This document shows, in pieces, positions 33,317 to 44,169 of a stretch of 64,000 bases of DNA. A program made the position numbers and the translations under genes. Positions within the stretch are counted from its first letter, which is position 1. Each line of letters starts with the position of its first letter. Where the stretch lies: the NCBI RefSeq assembly GCF_030052815.1, contig NC_079503.1, positions 59,748,735 through 59,812,734 on the forward strand. Reading direction: 5' to 3'. Under the pieces are notes generated by a model. It ran no database searches. It was not told where the DNA came from and saw only the letters and a list, made by a program, of their open reading frames with translations. The stretch is from Hevea brasiliensis. Its lineage: Eukaryota; Streptophyta; Magnoliopsida; Malpighiales; Euphorbiaceae.

Positions 33317-36300
33317 TGTCACACACTACTCCCCTGTAAGATGTAACATGATCCCGTAGTACACCTAATGAATTACCGTACTTCGCCTACCGATAACCCA
33401 TTAGATATACTACAAGGGATTTTAAAACAATTTTCGTGAAATTTAAATCATCGATTAAAATCTGGTGTTATAAAATTTTTTTGGAAATTTCGGCAAAGTG
33501 TCGGCTGTGTTTTGAGAAAACAATTCTTCAATCCTGCAAAAGAAAATGCTCCCAATATGTTTTCTCAAATACAACTTCAATAACTTCATTTCAATTCACA
33601 ATTCAATTCTCAATAAACAATCAATTCATTTTCAAACTAATCTCATCATAAAGAAACATTTCATTGATTACAAGACTCAAAATTTATAATACAAAACTAT
33701 TCAAGTAAATGAAATCTCAAATTTATATTTACAATAATTTACATTTAATTACATACCAAAATGTTTTACAAGAGTTTTTATACAACTGCTCAAATAATTT
33801 ACATACATATTATTACATGCATACATCAAAACCTATGTACATGGGTATACGTATAATATACTTGGAGCTGAACTGAAAGTGTCTTCAAAGAAATTTACTC
33901 ACTGCTCTATGCTCTTCTTACCTGCGACAGCATACAAAGCTATCGCTGAGTGGTGAACTCAGTGGTGCACAACTATAATTTAAAACATAGTACAATATAC
34001 ATTGACAAAATTTACAGTAATAATTTGGAAATCTGAATACTCATCAAATTCTAAAACTCAAAATATTCATTGCCAATAATGTAAATCATTTGTATAAAAT
34101 GACTTCGATCATGAAATTCAATTTATCAAATCATAACTAACCATTTAGGTAATTCCAACAAAATCAATTATACATAAATCATAATTGAAATCACAATTCT
34201 TTACCATTCAAAAGCCATTCTGTATCTCAAAAATCATTCTATATCTCAAAAATCATTCTTTATCTCACTAACTATGCAAGACAAATCCGAAAGGGCCATA
34301 TTCGATGTGATTCTAACTCCCTATGGTCGGGGAGGTCGAATCAGATTCTAACTCCCTATGGTCGGGGAGCTCAAATCATCGTGCACAGTACCATCACAAT
34401 AATGAATCTTCCGCAAGGGCCATAACGATAAAAAACTTAGATCTAACCTCAAATCAGAGGAAAATCTAAGCCTGTGCACGTACCATGATAATCAAAACAC
34501 AACTAACTCCATTGTCTTCTCAACAAATGAGAGAGACGGGTAATAACCTAGTCAAGCATCTATAGTGAGATATAAAACAATATCACAATCCTTTTAGTGA
34601 GCATAAATCACAATATAATTCGATTCAAATTCAATTCCAATATCTAATAATTTTTATGCTCATCATAATTCAAATCATAAATTTGCATTTTTCTATGAAA
34701 ATTACCACCACAATTCAAAACATGTTCTATCATAATTTTCCAAAACATAATTTATTCAATCCATAACAATGCTTAATACTTGTGGAAATACCATTTCACA
34801 AAGCTAAATTCATACATACTATAACAATTTTCAATAATCATTGAATTAAATCCAATGCTTATTAAACATAATACATAAGAAAATATGTCATTTAATCATA
34901 TGAAATATTCAAAACAAAATCAGTTAAAAACTAGTTGTGCACAAACTTCTGATAACCATTTCTTGGCTCTGACTCAGTGTTTCCTTCCCCTTCCTTGAGT
35001 CTTTGCTAACTGAGAAACACAATTTGAAGTGTTTCAGTACTCATTTAAACTGTCTCTAAGAATAAGGTTCAATAATTAATTTGTCGAATTCTATTATTTC
35101 CTTAGTCAACCTAATATGTCGACCCTCGATGCGTTCTAGGTAAATTCGGTTTTAATGTCACTAATATGTCACATTCAATAGTCTTTTAGGGTTGGTACAT
35201 GTTACCAAATTCATTTCCATGTATCTTGCATTTTCTTGCAATTTGCTGGATTTCGGGATACTAGTTTGACCTAGCCGGACGACCTAGTTTTGTCAGTTTT
35301 CGGGTTTCGGTCAAAACTACAAACTTGTAGCTCTATGTCTTATGGAACGCGGGGCGAAATTTTAGGTCATTCTGAGTTATGTAGACCAAGTTATGGTCAT
35401 TTTACTATTGCTGGTCAAATTGCATCAAAATTGGTCACTTTAGGTCACTTTAGGTCATTTTAGGTTCGGCCAGTTTTTGGACCCGAACTTGTACAAGCTG
35501 TTTGACTTGCTTATGGTCATTTCTGGGCTTTGGTGTCTTCATAAGACTTGTAGATATGGGTCTTAATATTCATGGTCAAAATTTCAGGTCAATTGGACCT
35601 GTTTTGAGTGAGTTATGGCCTAAACACTAACTGCTGCCCAAATGGTCAATTTTCATGCACTTAATCCGGATTTGGTCATTTTTCAAGCTACCTTGCAAGC
35701 GGAATTTTGGAAAGCTTCCTTCATGAAAGTTGGCACATTTTGTGCCTAGTTTCACCTCCAATTGGTCTCATAGCAATTGGAGCCACACACTTAAAGTTAT
35801 ATGCCTAAAACACAAACTGCCTTATTGAAATTCTTGCATACACATCAAGCATCACTTTTAACACTCATCAAACTTAACATTCAAACCAATTCTGGTTGTA
35901 CCACAACCTAAACATAATTTATAACATATTATAGGTCATTTTGGCAGCTTGCAATTACATTCAATGTGCACCAACAAGTGCAGAATTTGTCCAACTCAAT
36001 TTACAACAATTCAATCACCAATTCATGCTCATTTACATGTCCCACTTCACACCACCATACATACACTCAAACTGCCATAACAACCAACACATTTTAACAT
36101 CATTATTCCATAAACCAAGCATGAATTCCAGCATTCCTCAAGAGTTAGCAAACTGCCACAATGGTACACTTACATTGCATTACTTTCCAAGCTTTAAATT
36201 TCATTTTACATTTACATATACTAAGTGTACATTACCCAAACAATTTCCTACACAATATACATTTAATCAATCATTTAATTCACCATTTACAAGCACAAAC

Positions 36301-37324
36301 AAACTGCCTTCAAGGTGTTTCCATGGCTGCCAAAAGTACACATTCACATTCAACATCAAACCTCAAAAATTTCTTCATAAATCAAACACCCATAACATCC
36401 TTACAAACTTAATGAAGCAATAACCCAAAAATACAAACTTACCACTTTGGAAATTCTTCAAAACCTCTCCAAAACTTGGTTTTCTTGTTGCCTATCTACT
36501 GCCCATGGTGTGGTGGTTACTTTTAGTGAAGAAACCCTAACCACTTGAAGCTTGGATCATGGATGCATGAAGCTTGGATCATGGATGCATGAAGCTCACA
36601 AATGGGACAACAATGGTGGTTTGGGAGAAAAGTTGGATTTGGCAAAGTGAGGATTTGAGAGGAAAAAGAAGACATTAGTGGAGTAATCTGCCCACTTAGT
36701 GAATTTTTAATTCCCATAGTGCTCCACTCATGCTAGGATAATCATTTAATAAGTTTTAAGTGATAATTACTCCATTTACACTCCATTTTTGTTATTTACA
36801 TTAGGTACCACTAAATTAATTTTTCATTATATTTTCCATTTATTTTTAATGGACATTTAGGTCAAAAGTCAACTCTAGGTGTCAAATGACCAAAATGCCC
36901 CACTTCGAGTTATATTCCTGATTTTTCGGTAACACCGATTTTTGTCATTTTCTCGATTTCTCATTTTTCTTTGTACTAATTAATTAATTTTTGTTTAATA
37001 TTTCTAATGGCATTTATACTTCAATAGACATTTATTTAAGTCCTAAAAATATTTTTCAGGGTTCCTCGGGGTCCAGGGCTAGTCAACGGTCCACGCCGTG
37101 ACTTCCCGGTGCGGTCACCCATCGCTAGGGTTCTCGGCTCGCTTAACTTGGTTACATTTCTTTGCTATTATTTTTTCTTTGTTTTTCTTATGTTTTCTTC
37201 TCTTGTATTTCATTATTTTATGTCTCCTCACTCATATCGAAGTGTAGTTCTAGGCATCCTAGCTGTCCGGACAACACTGGTTACCGGAACAGTAGAATGC
37301 ACTACCGAACATAGGGGTGTTACA
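33317..37324 (-). repeat. Tekay-A 3' LTR, 4.0 kb
   Basis: It begins TGTCACACACTAC and ends GGGTGTTACA on the + strand. The last 754 bp (36571-37324) match 39892-40645, with about 20 differences by eye (roughly 97% identity). A 22-bp tandem duplication at 36548-36591 (AAGCTTGGATCATGG-containing) is present. No protein is encoded; an open frame at 35941-36423 on the + strand is compositional. Confidence 0.88.
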
Positions 37325-38460
37325 ATTCTCCCCCCTTTAAAATAAATTTTGTCTCAAAATTTTACCTGACAATAGTCTCTCAACAGCTGTGAGTGTTGTC
37401 TCCTCATATCCTCTTCACGTTCCCAAGTAGCTTCCTGGCCTGAACGATGGTTCCACAGCACTTTAACCAGGTGTATCTGTTTATTCCTCAGCTGTTTCAC
37501 CTCATAAGCCAGGATTTCTATGGGTTCTTCCTCATATGAGAGGTCTGGATTTTACCTCAATCTATTCAACTGATAGTACATGAGATGGGTTTGATTTGTA
37601 CCTCCTTAACATGGACACATGGAAGACACTGTGTATCCTTGCTAACTCCGGAGGTAATGCCAACCGATATGCCAAAGGACCCACTCTTTCCAGAACCTCA
37701 TATGGTCCGATGAAACGACGACTCAGTTTCCCCTTTCTGCCAAATCTCATAATCCTCTTCCAAGGAGAAACTTTGAGGAATACTTTATCACCCACTGCAT
37801 ATTTAATATATCTTCTCTTCAGATCAACATAAAACTTCTGACGGTCTGACGCAGCCTTGAGGCTATCTCTGATCAATTTGATCTTTTCCTATGTCTGCTG
37901 AATAATTTCTGGCCCAATCATCTTTCTTTCACCAACTTCATCCCAACATAGGGGAGTTCTACACTTTCTGCCATACAAAGCTTCATATGGAGGCATCCCA
38001 ATGCTTGATTGGTAGCTGTTGTTATAAGCAAACTCAATCAAAGGCAAGTGTGTATCCCAACTACCTTCAAACTCAATCACACAAGCCCGTAGCATATCCT
38101 CCAATATCTGAATAACCCTTTCAGGTTGGCCATCTGTCTGTGGGTGGAATGATGTGCTGAAGTTCAATCTAGTTCTTAGGGCTCTCTAAAGACTACCCCA
38201 AAATCTAGAAGTGAACCTAGGATCTCTGTCAGATACAATCGATACTGGCACTCCATGCAATTTTATAATTTCATATATGTACAATCTGGCCAATCTTTCC
38301 AGGCTATAGTCCATTCGAACTGGCAAAAAGTGAGCAGACTTGGTTAGTCTATCAACTATAACCTATACTGCATCATGACTATTCTGTGTCCTTGGAAATC
38401 TCATCACAAAATCCATAGTTATCTGTTCCCTTACAATGTTTCATAGGGTGCCACTTGTAT
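37325..38460 (-). pseudogene. Tekay-A integrase with chromodomain remnant
   Basis: From right to left on the minus strand: FVMRFPRT near 38400, an [15 protein letters not shown] stretch, [12 protein letters not shown] at about 38230 (catalytic Asp), FHPQTDGQPERVIQILEDML (38150-38090; Glu next), RKCRTPLCWDEVGERKMIGP, then GDKVFLKVSPWKRIMRFGRK and FIGPYEVLERVGPLAYRLAL (37876-37562). The last part (37560-37330) holds the degenerate chromodomain that reads VKVLW and ATWE. Stops at the joints break it into at least three frames. Confidence 0.82.
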
Positions 38461-38720
38461 GCTAGCTTGACACTTATTAATGTATACAAATTCTGTTAGT
38501 GGGAGGTATCTATCCCATCTCCCCTTGGATTCAAGGACACAAGTTCTCAGTATATTCTCGAGGGTTTATTACATTTTACAGGTTATTATTATCATTTCAT
38601 TTCATTATTTATAGAAACTCAATGAGTTTCAAAATTTACCTGAATCACTTGTTTCAACTGTCCATCCGTCTGAGGATGATAAGTCGTACTGATATCTCTA
38701 AGCTTATAGAAATTACTATG
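38461..38720 (-). pseudogene. Second, out-of-order integrase piece in Tekay-A
   Basis: The minus strand reads YHPQTDGQLKQVIQ near 38660 and then, after an AT-rich stretch of about 80 bp, ENILRTCVLESKGRWDRYLP and LTEF near 38550-38490. This part of integrase is already present at 38150-38000. Here it sits upstream of the catalytic core, and its wording differs, so it comes from another gypsy copy. Confidence 0.6.
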
Positions 38721-39405
38721 GTACAGGTAGTTCACATTAATGTAACTGAGTCACTGACTCCAGCTACCTTACAAGTGTAGTCCTTTGATAGGCTAGTTCT
38801 GAAATTTTAAATTTCTGACTAAAATTTTCACATTTATTTATAGTAATAGTACTCTATTCGGGTGCAACTGTATCAATTTATAGATTACTTACAAATATTC
38901 TTAATTTATTATACCACGAGGAAGCACGTAGCTCTACACAATAATCTCGTGCCTGCATTTATAATCTGCAGCTTACAATACAAACATCGAGAACATTATA
39001 TAGTCACTACGTTATAACCTCATGGACTAGGTTTTCTAACATCTTATCTTTCTCGAATCCACTAATATCCTAATCCGATTCTGATTCCAATATCCATTAA
39101 TAATTACTAACAGTAACATCTTTGCCCTCATCTAGAGCAATTCTATTACTGTAACTTACTTTTAGGTCCTCTTGTCTTACATTAAGTAGGCTTGCCAATT
39201 AGCTTTATAATTTATAGTATGTTAGAAAATACTTTTATCTAACAATTCTTCCAAAATTAATGTCAATCATACTTGTTATTATAGTTTTGATCCTAAAAGA
39301 CTAGTTACTGACGCATCAAAATTTATTCCCCTGTAAAGGAAAAGCAACAAAACATATAGTTTTGACACTAACACACAACTAAGTAGTGCTGGGATCAAAT
39401 AATAA
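38721..39405. mobile_element. Unassigned filler inside Tekay-A
   Basis: I see no gypsy motif, repeat of another part of the window or open frame here. It occupies the place where reverse transcriptase and RNase H should be, so it is either a replacement insertion or unrecognisable pol sequence. Confidence 0.4.
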
Positions 39406-39891
39406 CTAATTGTTTCTTTCAAAAATTAAGAACTTACCAGCAGCTATATCTGAAGTTTCTGCTCTTTCTCTTTGGTGCATAGTGGACGCTCTGATTGGTG
39501 CGCTACTATATTCGGGTTGATTCACTATGTTATAGTGGTGAGGAGTACCAACTCTATTTCTATCTAGACTCTGACTGACCGTCTGTGAACTCCAGAGAGC
39601 AGATCGAGGTGCTCTGGTACAATCTTTAGCAAAGTGTCCAAGTTTTCCATAATTGTAGCAGGCTCCAGAGGCCTTACGACAAATACCTCCATGTAGCTTA
39701 CCACAAACATGGCAGAAACGGGCAAAATAGGAACTTCTAGTTGTTCGACGACTAGATCTTGGTGTTCTCTGCCCTAATGATCCGCCTCTATCATATCTCT
39801 GAGCTCGGGGTTTCTCAAATTCTTTTCTCTTCCCCAAATTACTGTTCGAGCTCTGACCCATAGGTTTCTCCCATTTGTTAGAAGAAATTGG
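39406..39891 (-). pseudogene. Tekay-A gag zinc-knuckle region and protease start
   Basis: The frame includes NKWEKPMGQSS, CHVCGKLHGGIC and a second knuckle reading CYNYGKLGHFAKDC, where a Cys is now Tyr. It ends in RAETSDIAAGKFLIF, the lead-in to protease. The first 49 codons of the open frame lie in LTR sequence, because the 5' LTR remnant is fused directly to gag at 39891/39892. The N-terminal capsid part is lost. Confidence 0.78.
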
Positions 39892-40645
39892 AGCTTGGAT
39901 CATGGATGCATGAAGCTCACAAATGGGACAACAATGGTGGTTTGGGAGAAAAATTGGATTCGGCAAAGTGAGGATTTGAGAGGAAAAAGAAGACATTAGT
40001 GGAGTAATCTGCCCACTTAGTGAATTTTTAATTCCCATAGTGCTCCACTCATGCTAGGATAATCATTTAATAAGTTTTAAGTGATAATTACTCCATTTAC
40101 ACTCCATTTTTGTTATTTACATTAGGTACCACTAAATTAATTTTTCATTATATTTTCCATTTATTTTTAATGGACATTTAGGTCAAAAGTCAACTCTAGG
40201 TGTCAAATGACCAAAATTCCCCACTTCGAGTTATATTCCTAATTTTTCGGTAACACCGATTTTTGTCATTTTCTCGATTTCTCGTTTTTCTTTGTACTAA
40301 TTAATTAATTTTTCTTTGATATTTCTAATGGCATTTATACTTCAATAGACATTTATTTAAGTCCTAAAAATAATTTTCAAGGTTCCTCGGGGTCCAGGGC
40401 TAGTCAACGGTCCACGCCGTGACTTCCCGGTGCGGTCACCCATCGCTAGGGTTCTCGGCTCGCTTAACTTGGTTACATTTCTTTGCTATTATTTTTCCTT
40501 TTTTTTTCTTGTGTTTTCTTCTCTTGTATTTCATTATTTTATGTCTTCTCACTCATATCGAAGTGTAGTTCTAGGGATCCTAGCTGTCCGGACAACATTG
40601 ATTACCGGAACAGTAGAACGCACTACCGAACATAGGGGTGTTACA
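39892..40645 (-). repeat. Tekay-A 5' LTR remnant, 754 bp
   Basis: It is homologous to 36571-37324 and ends exactly at the ACTTT duplication. The break point falls in the sequence AGCTTGGATCATGG, which in the other LTR is part of a 22-bp tandem repeat. Confidence 0.9.
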
Positions 40646-40650
40646 ACTTT
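40646..40650. other. Target-site duplication of Tekay-A, right copy
   Basis: ACTTT is identical to 33312-33316. Confidence 0.92.
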
Positions 40651-41145
40651 CACCATCACTGATTATTACTCATGGTGTGCTAAATCTCATGAAGATGTTG
40701 TTCTTAAGGAAATTTTTGACCAACCTGGCATTGTTGTTTGGTGTGGCTATTGCTTCTACCAATTTTGACACATAATTAACACCAACCAAAATATACTTAT
40801 TTTCAAAGGAAGAGGGGAATGGGCCCATGAAGTCTATCCCCCACGCATCAAATAGCTCTACTTCAAGTATACTATGCAGTGGTATTTCATTCCTTCTGGA
40901 AATGTTACCAGTTCTTTGGCATTAATCACAAGCTAGCATGAAGGATCTCACATCCTTAAACAGATTAGGCCAGTATAATCCCACTTGTAAATTCTTAGCT
41001 GCTATTTTTATGGTGCCAAAGTGTCCTCCATATGGCGATGAATGGCAATGCTAAAGAATGCTCTCTATATCTCCTCTGGTATATATCATTTTATCAGTCC
41101 ATTATTACATCTCTTGTACAGCAGAGGTCCCTCCCATGTGTAGTA
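40651..41145 (-). pseudogene. Athila-2 integrase, N-terminal half
   Basis: Reading on the minus strand gives the zinc-binding region, degraded, and then the catalytic core up to VIISDG at about 40655-40670, where Tekay-A interrupts. The second catalytic Asp is intact here, unlike in Athila-1. Several stops occur, including in the zinc region. Confidence 0.75.
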
Positions 41146-42450
41146 TCACATATCATACAGGAATTTCTTCCTCTTCTGGTAAGACATGTTGGGTGGCAAT
41201 ATCCTACATACAAGAAAATTCACAAAATTAGCATCCCATGGGGTTTGGGATAAGGCTAATGGGTGTTCATAGGGGAAAGAGTCATCTATTGGCAACTCTT
41301 CAGGTTCTTCCAAGTCCTCTTGTCTCAGTCTTGAAAGGTGATTAGCTACCACATTCTCGGTCCCCCTCTTGTCCTTGATTTCAATGTCAAACTCCTATAG
41401 AAGTAAAATCCATCGAATTAACCTTGGCTTTGCCTCCTTCTTGTTCAAAGGTACCTAATAGCAGCATGTTCTATGTATATAATGATTTTTGATCCAAGAA
41501 AAAAGGATTTGAATTTGTCAATTGCAAACACTATTGCTAGGAATTCCTTTTTTGTGGTAGCGTAGTTAATTTGTGCATCATCAATTGTTCTGCTGGCATA
41601 GTAAATGGCATGGAGCTTTTTATCCTTCCTTTGTTCGAGTACTGCTCCAACAGCGTAGTTACTTGTGTTGCACATGATTTCAAATGGTAGCTTCTAATCA
41701 GGTGGTTGCGTAATAGGTGCTGAGATTAAGGCCTCTTTTATCCTATTGAAAGAAGCAAGGCAATTTTCATCAAAATTAAAGGAAATATCTTGACTTAATA
41801 AATTAGTCAATGGCTTAGCTATTTTGAAAAAATCTTTAATGAATCTTCTGTAGAAGCCTGCATGTCTCAAAAAGCTTCATACTTCTTTGACTGATGTTGG
41901 TGGTGGCATTTTTTTGATGATCTCAACTTTCGCCTTATCAACTTCAATCCCTCTTTCTAATATCAAATGGCCAAGAACTATGCCTTGCCTTACCATGAAG
42001 TGACATTTTTCCTAATTCAGAACTAGGTTTGATTTCACATCTTTGCAACACTTTGGATAATTTAGCTAGGCAATCATCAAAAGTAGTTCCATAGATAGAA
42101 AAATCATCCATAAAAGCTTTCATGATATTTTTAATATAATAAAAAAAAATAGCCATCATGCATCTTTGAAAAGTGGTAGGGGCATTACAAAGACCAAAAG
42201 GCATTCTTCTATATGCAAAGGTTTCATAAGGGCATGTGAATATGGTCTTTTCATGGTCTTCTGGGTGAATAGGAATTTGGAAAAATTTTGAATATCCATC
42301 TATATAACAAAAGTAGGAATGTTTTACTAGCCTTTCTAGCATTTGGTTTATGAAAGGGAGAGGAAAAATGGTCTTTTCTGGTGGCACTATTCAATTTTCT
42401 ATAATCTATGCACATGTGCCAACCAGTGACTACCCTATTAGGGATCAGTT
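41146..42450 (-). pseudogene. Athila-2 reverse transcriptase and RNase H
   Basis: Reverse transcriptase pieces at 42387-41944 hold [44 protein letters not shown] and FMDDFSIYG (active site kept). RNase H at 41675-41445 is damaged at key acids: CNTSN replaces CDASD, TKKE replaces TEKE, and IEHAA replaces TDHAA. The end, NHLSRL, is at 41340. At least three frame changes occur. The pattern of D-to-N and E-to-K changes fits G-to-A transitions. Confidence 0.85.
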
Positions 42451-43460
42451 CATTATTTGCATTTTGAACAACAGTTGTCCCACCCTTCTTAGGTACTACA
42501 TGTACTGGACTAACCCATTTACTATAAAAAATTGGGTATATAATATAGGCATCTAATAGTTTCAGAATTTCTTTCTTAACTAATTCTTTCATGTTTGAGT
42601 TAAGCCTTCTTTGGTGTTCGGTAGTGGCTTTACTGTTTTCCTCCATAGGTATCCTATGCATGCAAATCGAGGGATTAATCCCTTTTAGGTCTTCTATTTT
42701 ATACCCTATAGCCTTACTATGGGTCCTAAGCACCTTTAACAATCTTTCCTCTTCTATTTCAAATAGGTTATCATTGATAATAATAGGATATTTAGAGTTT
42801 GAGTCCAAAAATGCATACCTTAGTGAGAAAGGGAGAGGTTTAAGTTCTACCTGTTTAGTGATGTCCTCTAGTTTGCTTTTGGGTTGCTCCTCCTTTAGCT
42901 CTTCCAACTTGAAAGCTTGAGCTAAGGGAAGGGGTGGATTAGTTGCTAAGGATTGTGCACACGCTACAATTTCTATGTTTTCATTATTAGCTGTGTGGTT
43001 CTGCACTATGCATACTTCAAGAGAATCTTCAGGATGTGCTTTATGAAATTCCTCTTCAACTTGCTTGTCAACCATATCAATCTTAAAGCATTCATCGGGT
43101 TCAAGTTTGTGCTCCATTATGTTGAAGAAGTTGAATTGCACCTCTTCATCTCCCACTTTGAGAGTTAACCGCCAATTCTTAACATCTATGATAGCTCCAG
43201 CGATTGCCAAAAAAGGTCTTCCTAAGATGATGGGGATTTGGACATCCTCTTCCATCTCCAAGACAATATAGTCAACTGGAATAAAGAATTTGCCCATCTC
43301 AATAGGGATGTTCTCTAGAATGCCCACAAGATATTTAACAGATTGATTAGCCAATTGTAGTGATATTGTTGTGGGTTTCAGTTCTCCGACCTCTAGCTTT
43401 TAACATATTGATAGAGGCATTAGACTTATACTTGCCCCAAGATCACAGAGGGCCTTGTCT
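42451..43460 (-). pseudogene. Athila-2 protease, linker and start of reverse transcriptase
   Basis: The protease active site reads CDLGAS at about 43440. A stop or frameshift separates it from a long open stretch (43354 onward) with GKFFIPVDYIVLEM, ILGRPFLAIAGAIIDVKN and LTLKVGDEEV. The linker is glutamate- and lysine-rich. GINPSICMHRIPMEENS and WVSPVHVVPKKGGTTV mark the entry to reverse transcriptase. The open stretch runs without a stop to 42251, overlapping the next frame in a frameshift near 42390-42251. Confidence 0.84.
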
Positions 43461-44169
43461 ATTTTCATATCGCTAATGAGACAGGGTATAGAGAAGCTCC
43501 CTGGATCCTTTGGCTTTGGTGGCAGTTTATTTTGCAGTATGGCACTGCATTCCTCTGTGAGAGCAACAGTCTCATAGTCTTCTAGCTTTCTTTTTTTAAT
43601 AAAATTTCCTTAAGGAATTTGGTGTAGGATGGCATTTGAGAAAGTGCTTCAGTGAAGGGAATGTTGATGTAGAGTTTCTGTAAAACTTCAAAAAACATCC
43701 TAAACTACTTGTCCAATTTGGCTTTTCAAAATCTCTGAGAGAAAGGTAGAGGAGGCTGATATGGCTCTGGTAGCTTCTTTTTCTTCCTTGCTTCCTCTTC
43801 CTGGTCCTTTTTGGCTTCTTCCTCTTTCTCCTCTGCTTGGCTCTCAGATTTATCAAAGGTTTTCTCGATTGGTTCTTCCTCTGATTGTTCTAGAACTCTT
43901 CCACTCCTCAATATAACTGCCTTACAATGCTCCTTTGGGTTCATTTCTGGTTTATTAGGTAGTTTACCGGCAGCCTCGCCTGAAGAACTTACCTGCTGAG
44001 CAATTTCATTTTCAAACATCTTGTTATGGGTAGCAAGTTGGTCCATTTGGGAAGCTAACTATTTGATCATTTCATTCTACTATTATCGAGCTGCTAAGAA
44101 ACCTTCCATCATGGAATTCATGGTCAACTTTAGTTCAGGCTGTTGAGGTTGAAGAGGTAGTGGTGGCTA
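43461..44169 (-). pseudogene. Athila-2 gag, C-terminal part
   Basis: MDQLATHNKMFENEIAQQ and a lysine- and glutamate-rich stretch ending LPEPYQPPLPFSQRF (44046-43726) match Athila-1 gag 21520-21220. Then FPSLKHFL and similar wording continue in another frame to 43596. The sequence is cut at 44169 by Tekay-B, at the point corresponding to about 21652 in Athila-1. Confidence 0.8.
44165..44169. other. Presumed target-site duplication of Tekay-B, left copy
   Basis: GGCTA abuts the LTR terminus. The partner should follow the rest of the 5' LTR beyond the window. Confidence 0.5.

Larger units (their letters stand above)
33317..40645 (-). mobile_element. Tekay-A, internally deleted and rearranged chromovirus
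   Basis: The 7.3-kb insertion in the Athila-2 integrase has a complete 3' LTR (33317-37324) and only the first 754 bp of the 5' LTR in element orientation (39892-40645). Between them are an integrase remnant, a misplaced second integrase piece, unassigned sequence and a gag/protease remnant. Primer site, gag N-terminus, reverse transcriptase and RNase H are missing. The wording of integrase and LTR termini (TGTCACAC, GGTGTTACA) matches the Tekay lineage and is close to Tekay-C. Confidence 0.88.

Noticed and set aside
35941..36423. 160-codon open frame on the + strand
   Set aside because: It lies antisense in the Tekay-A LTR and is rich in His, Asn, Thr and Phe from AT-rich composition. It has no known motif.
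38555..38640. Intron inside the extra integrase piece of Tekay-A
   Set aside because: The minus strand starts GTAAAT but has no acceptor AG at the other end, so it is treated as a small insertion.
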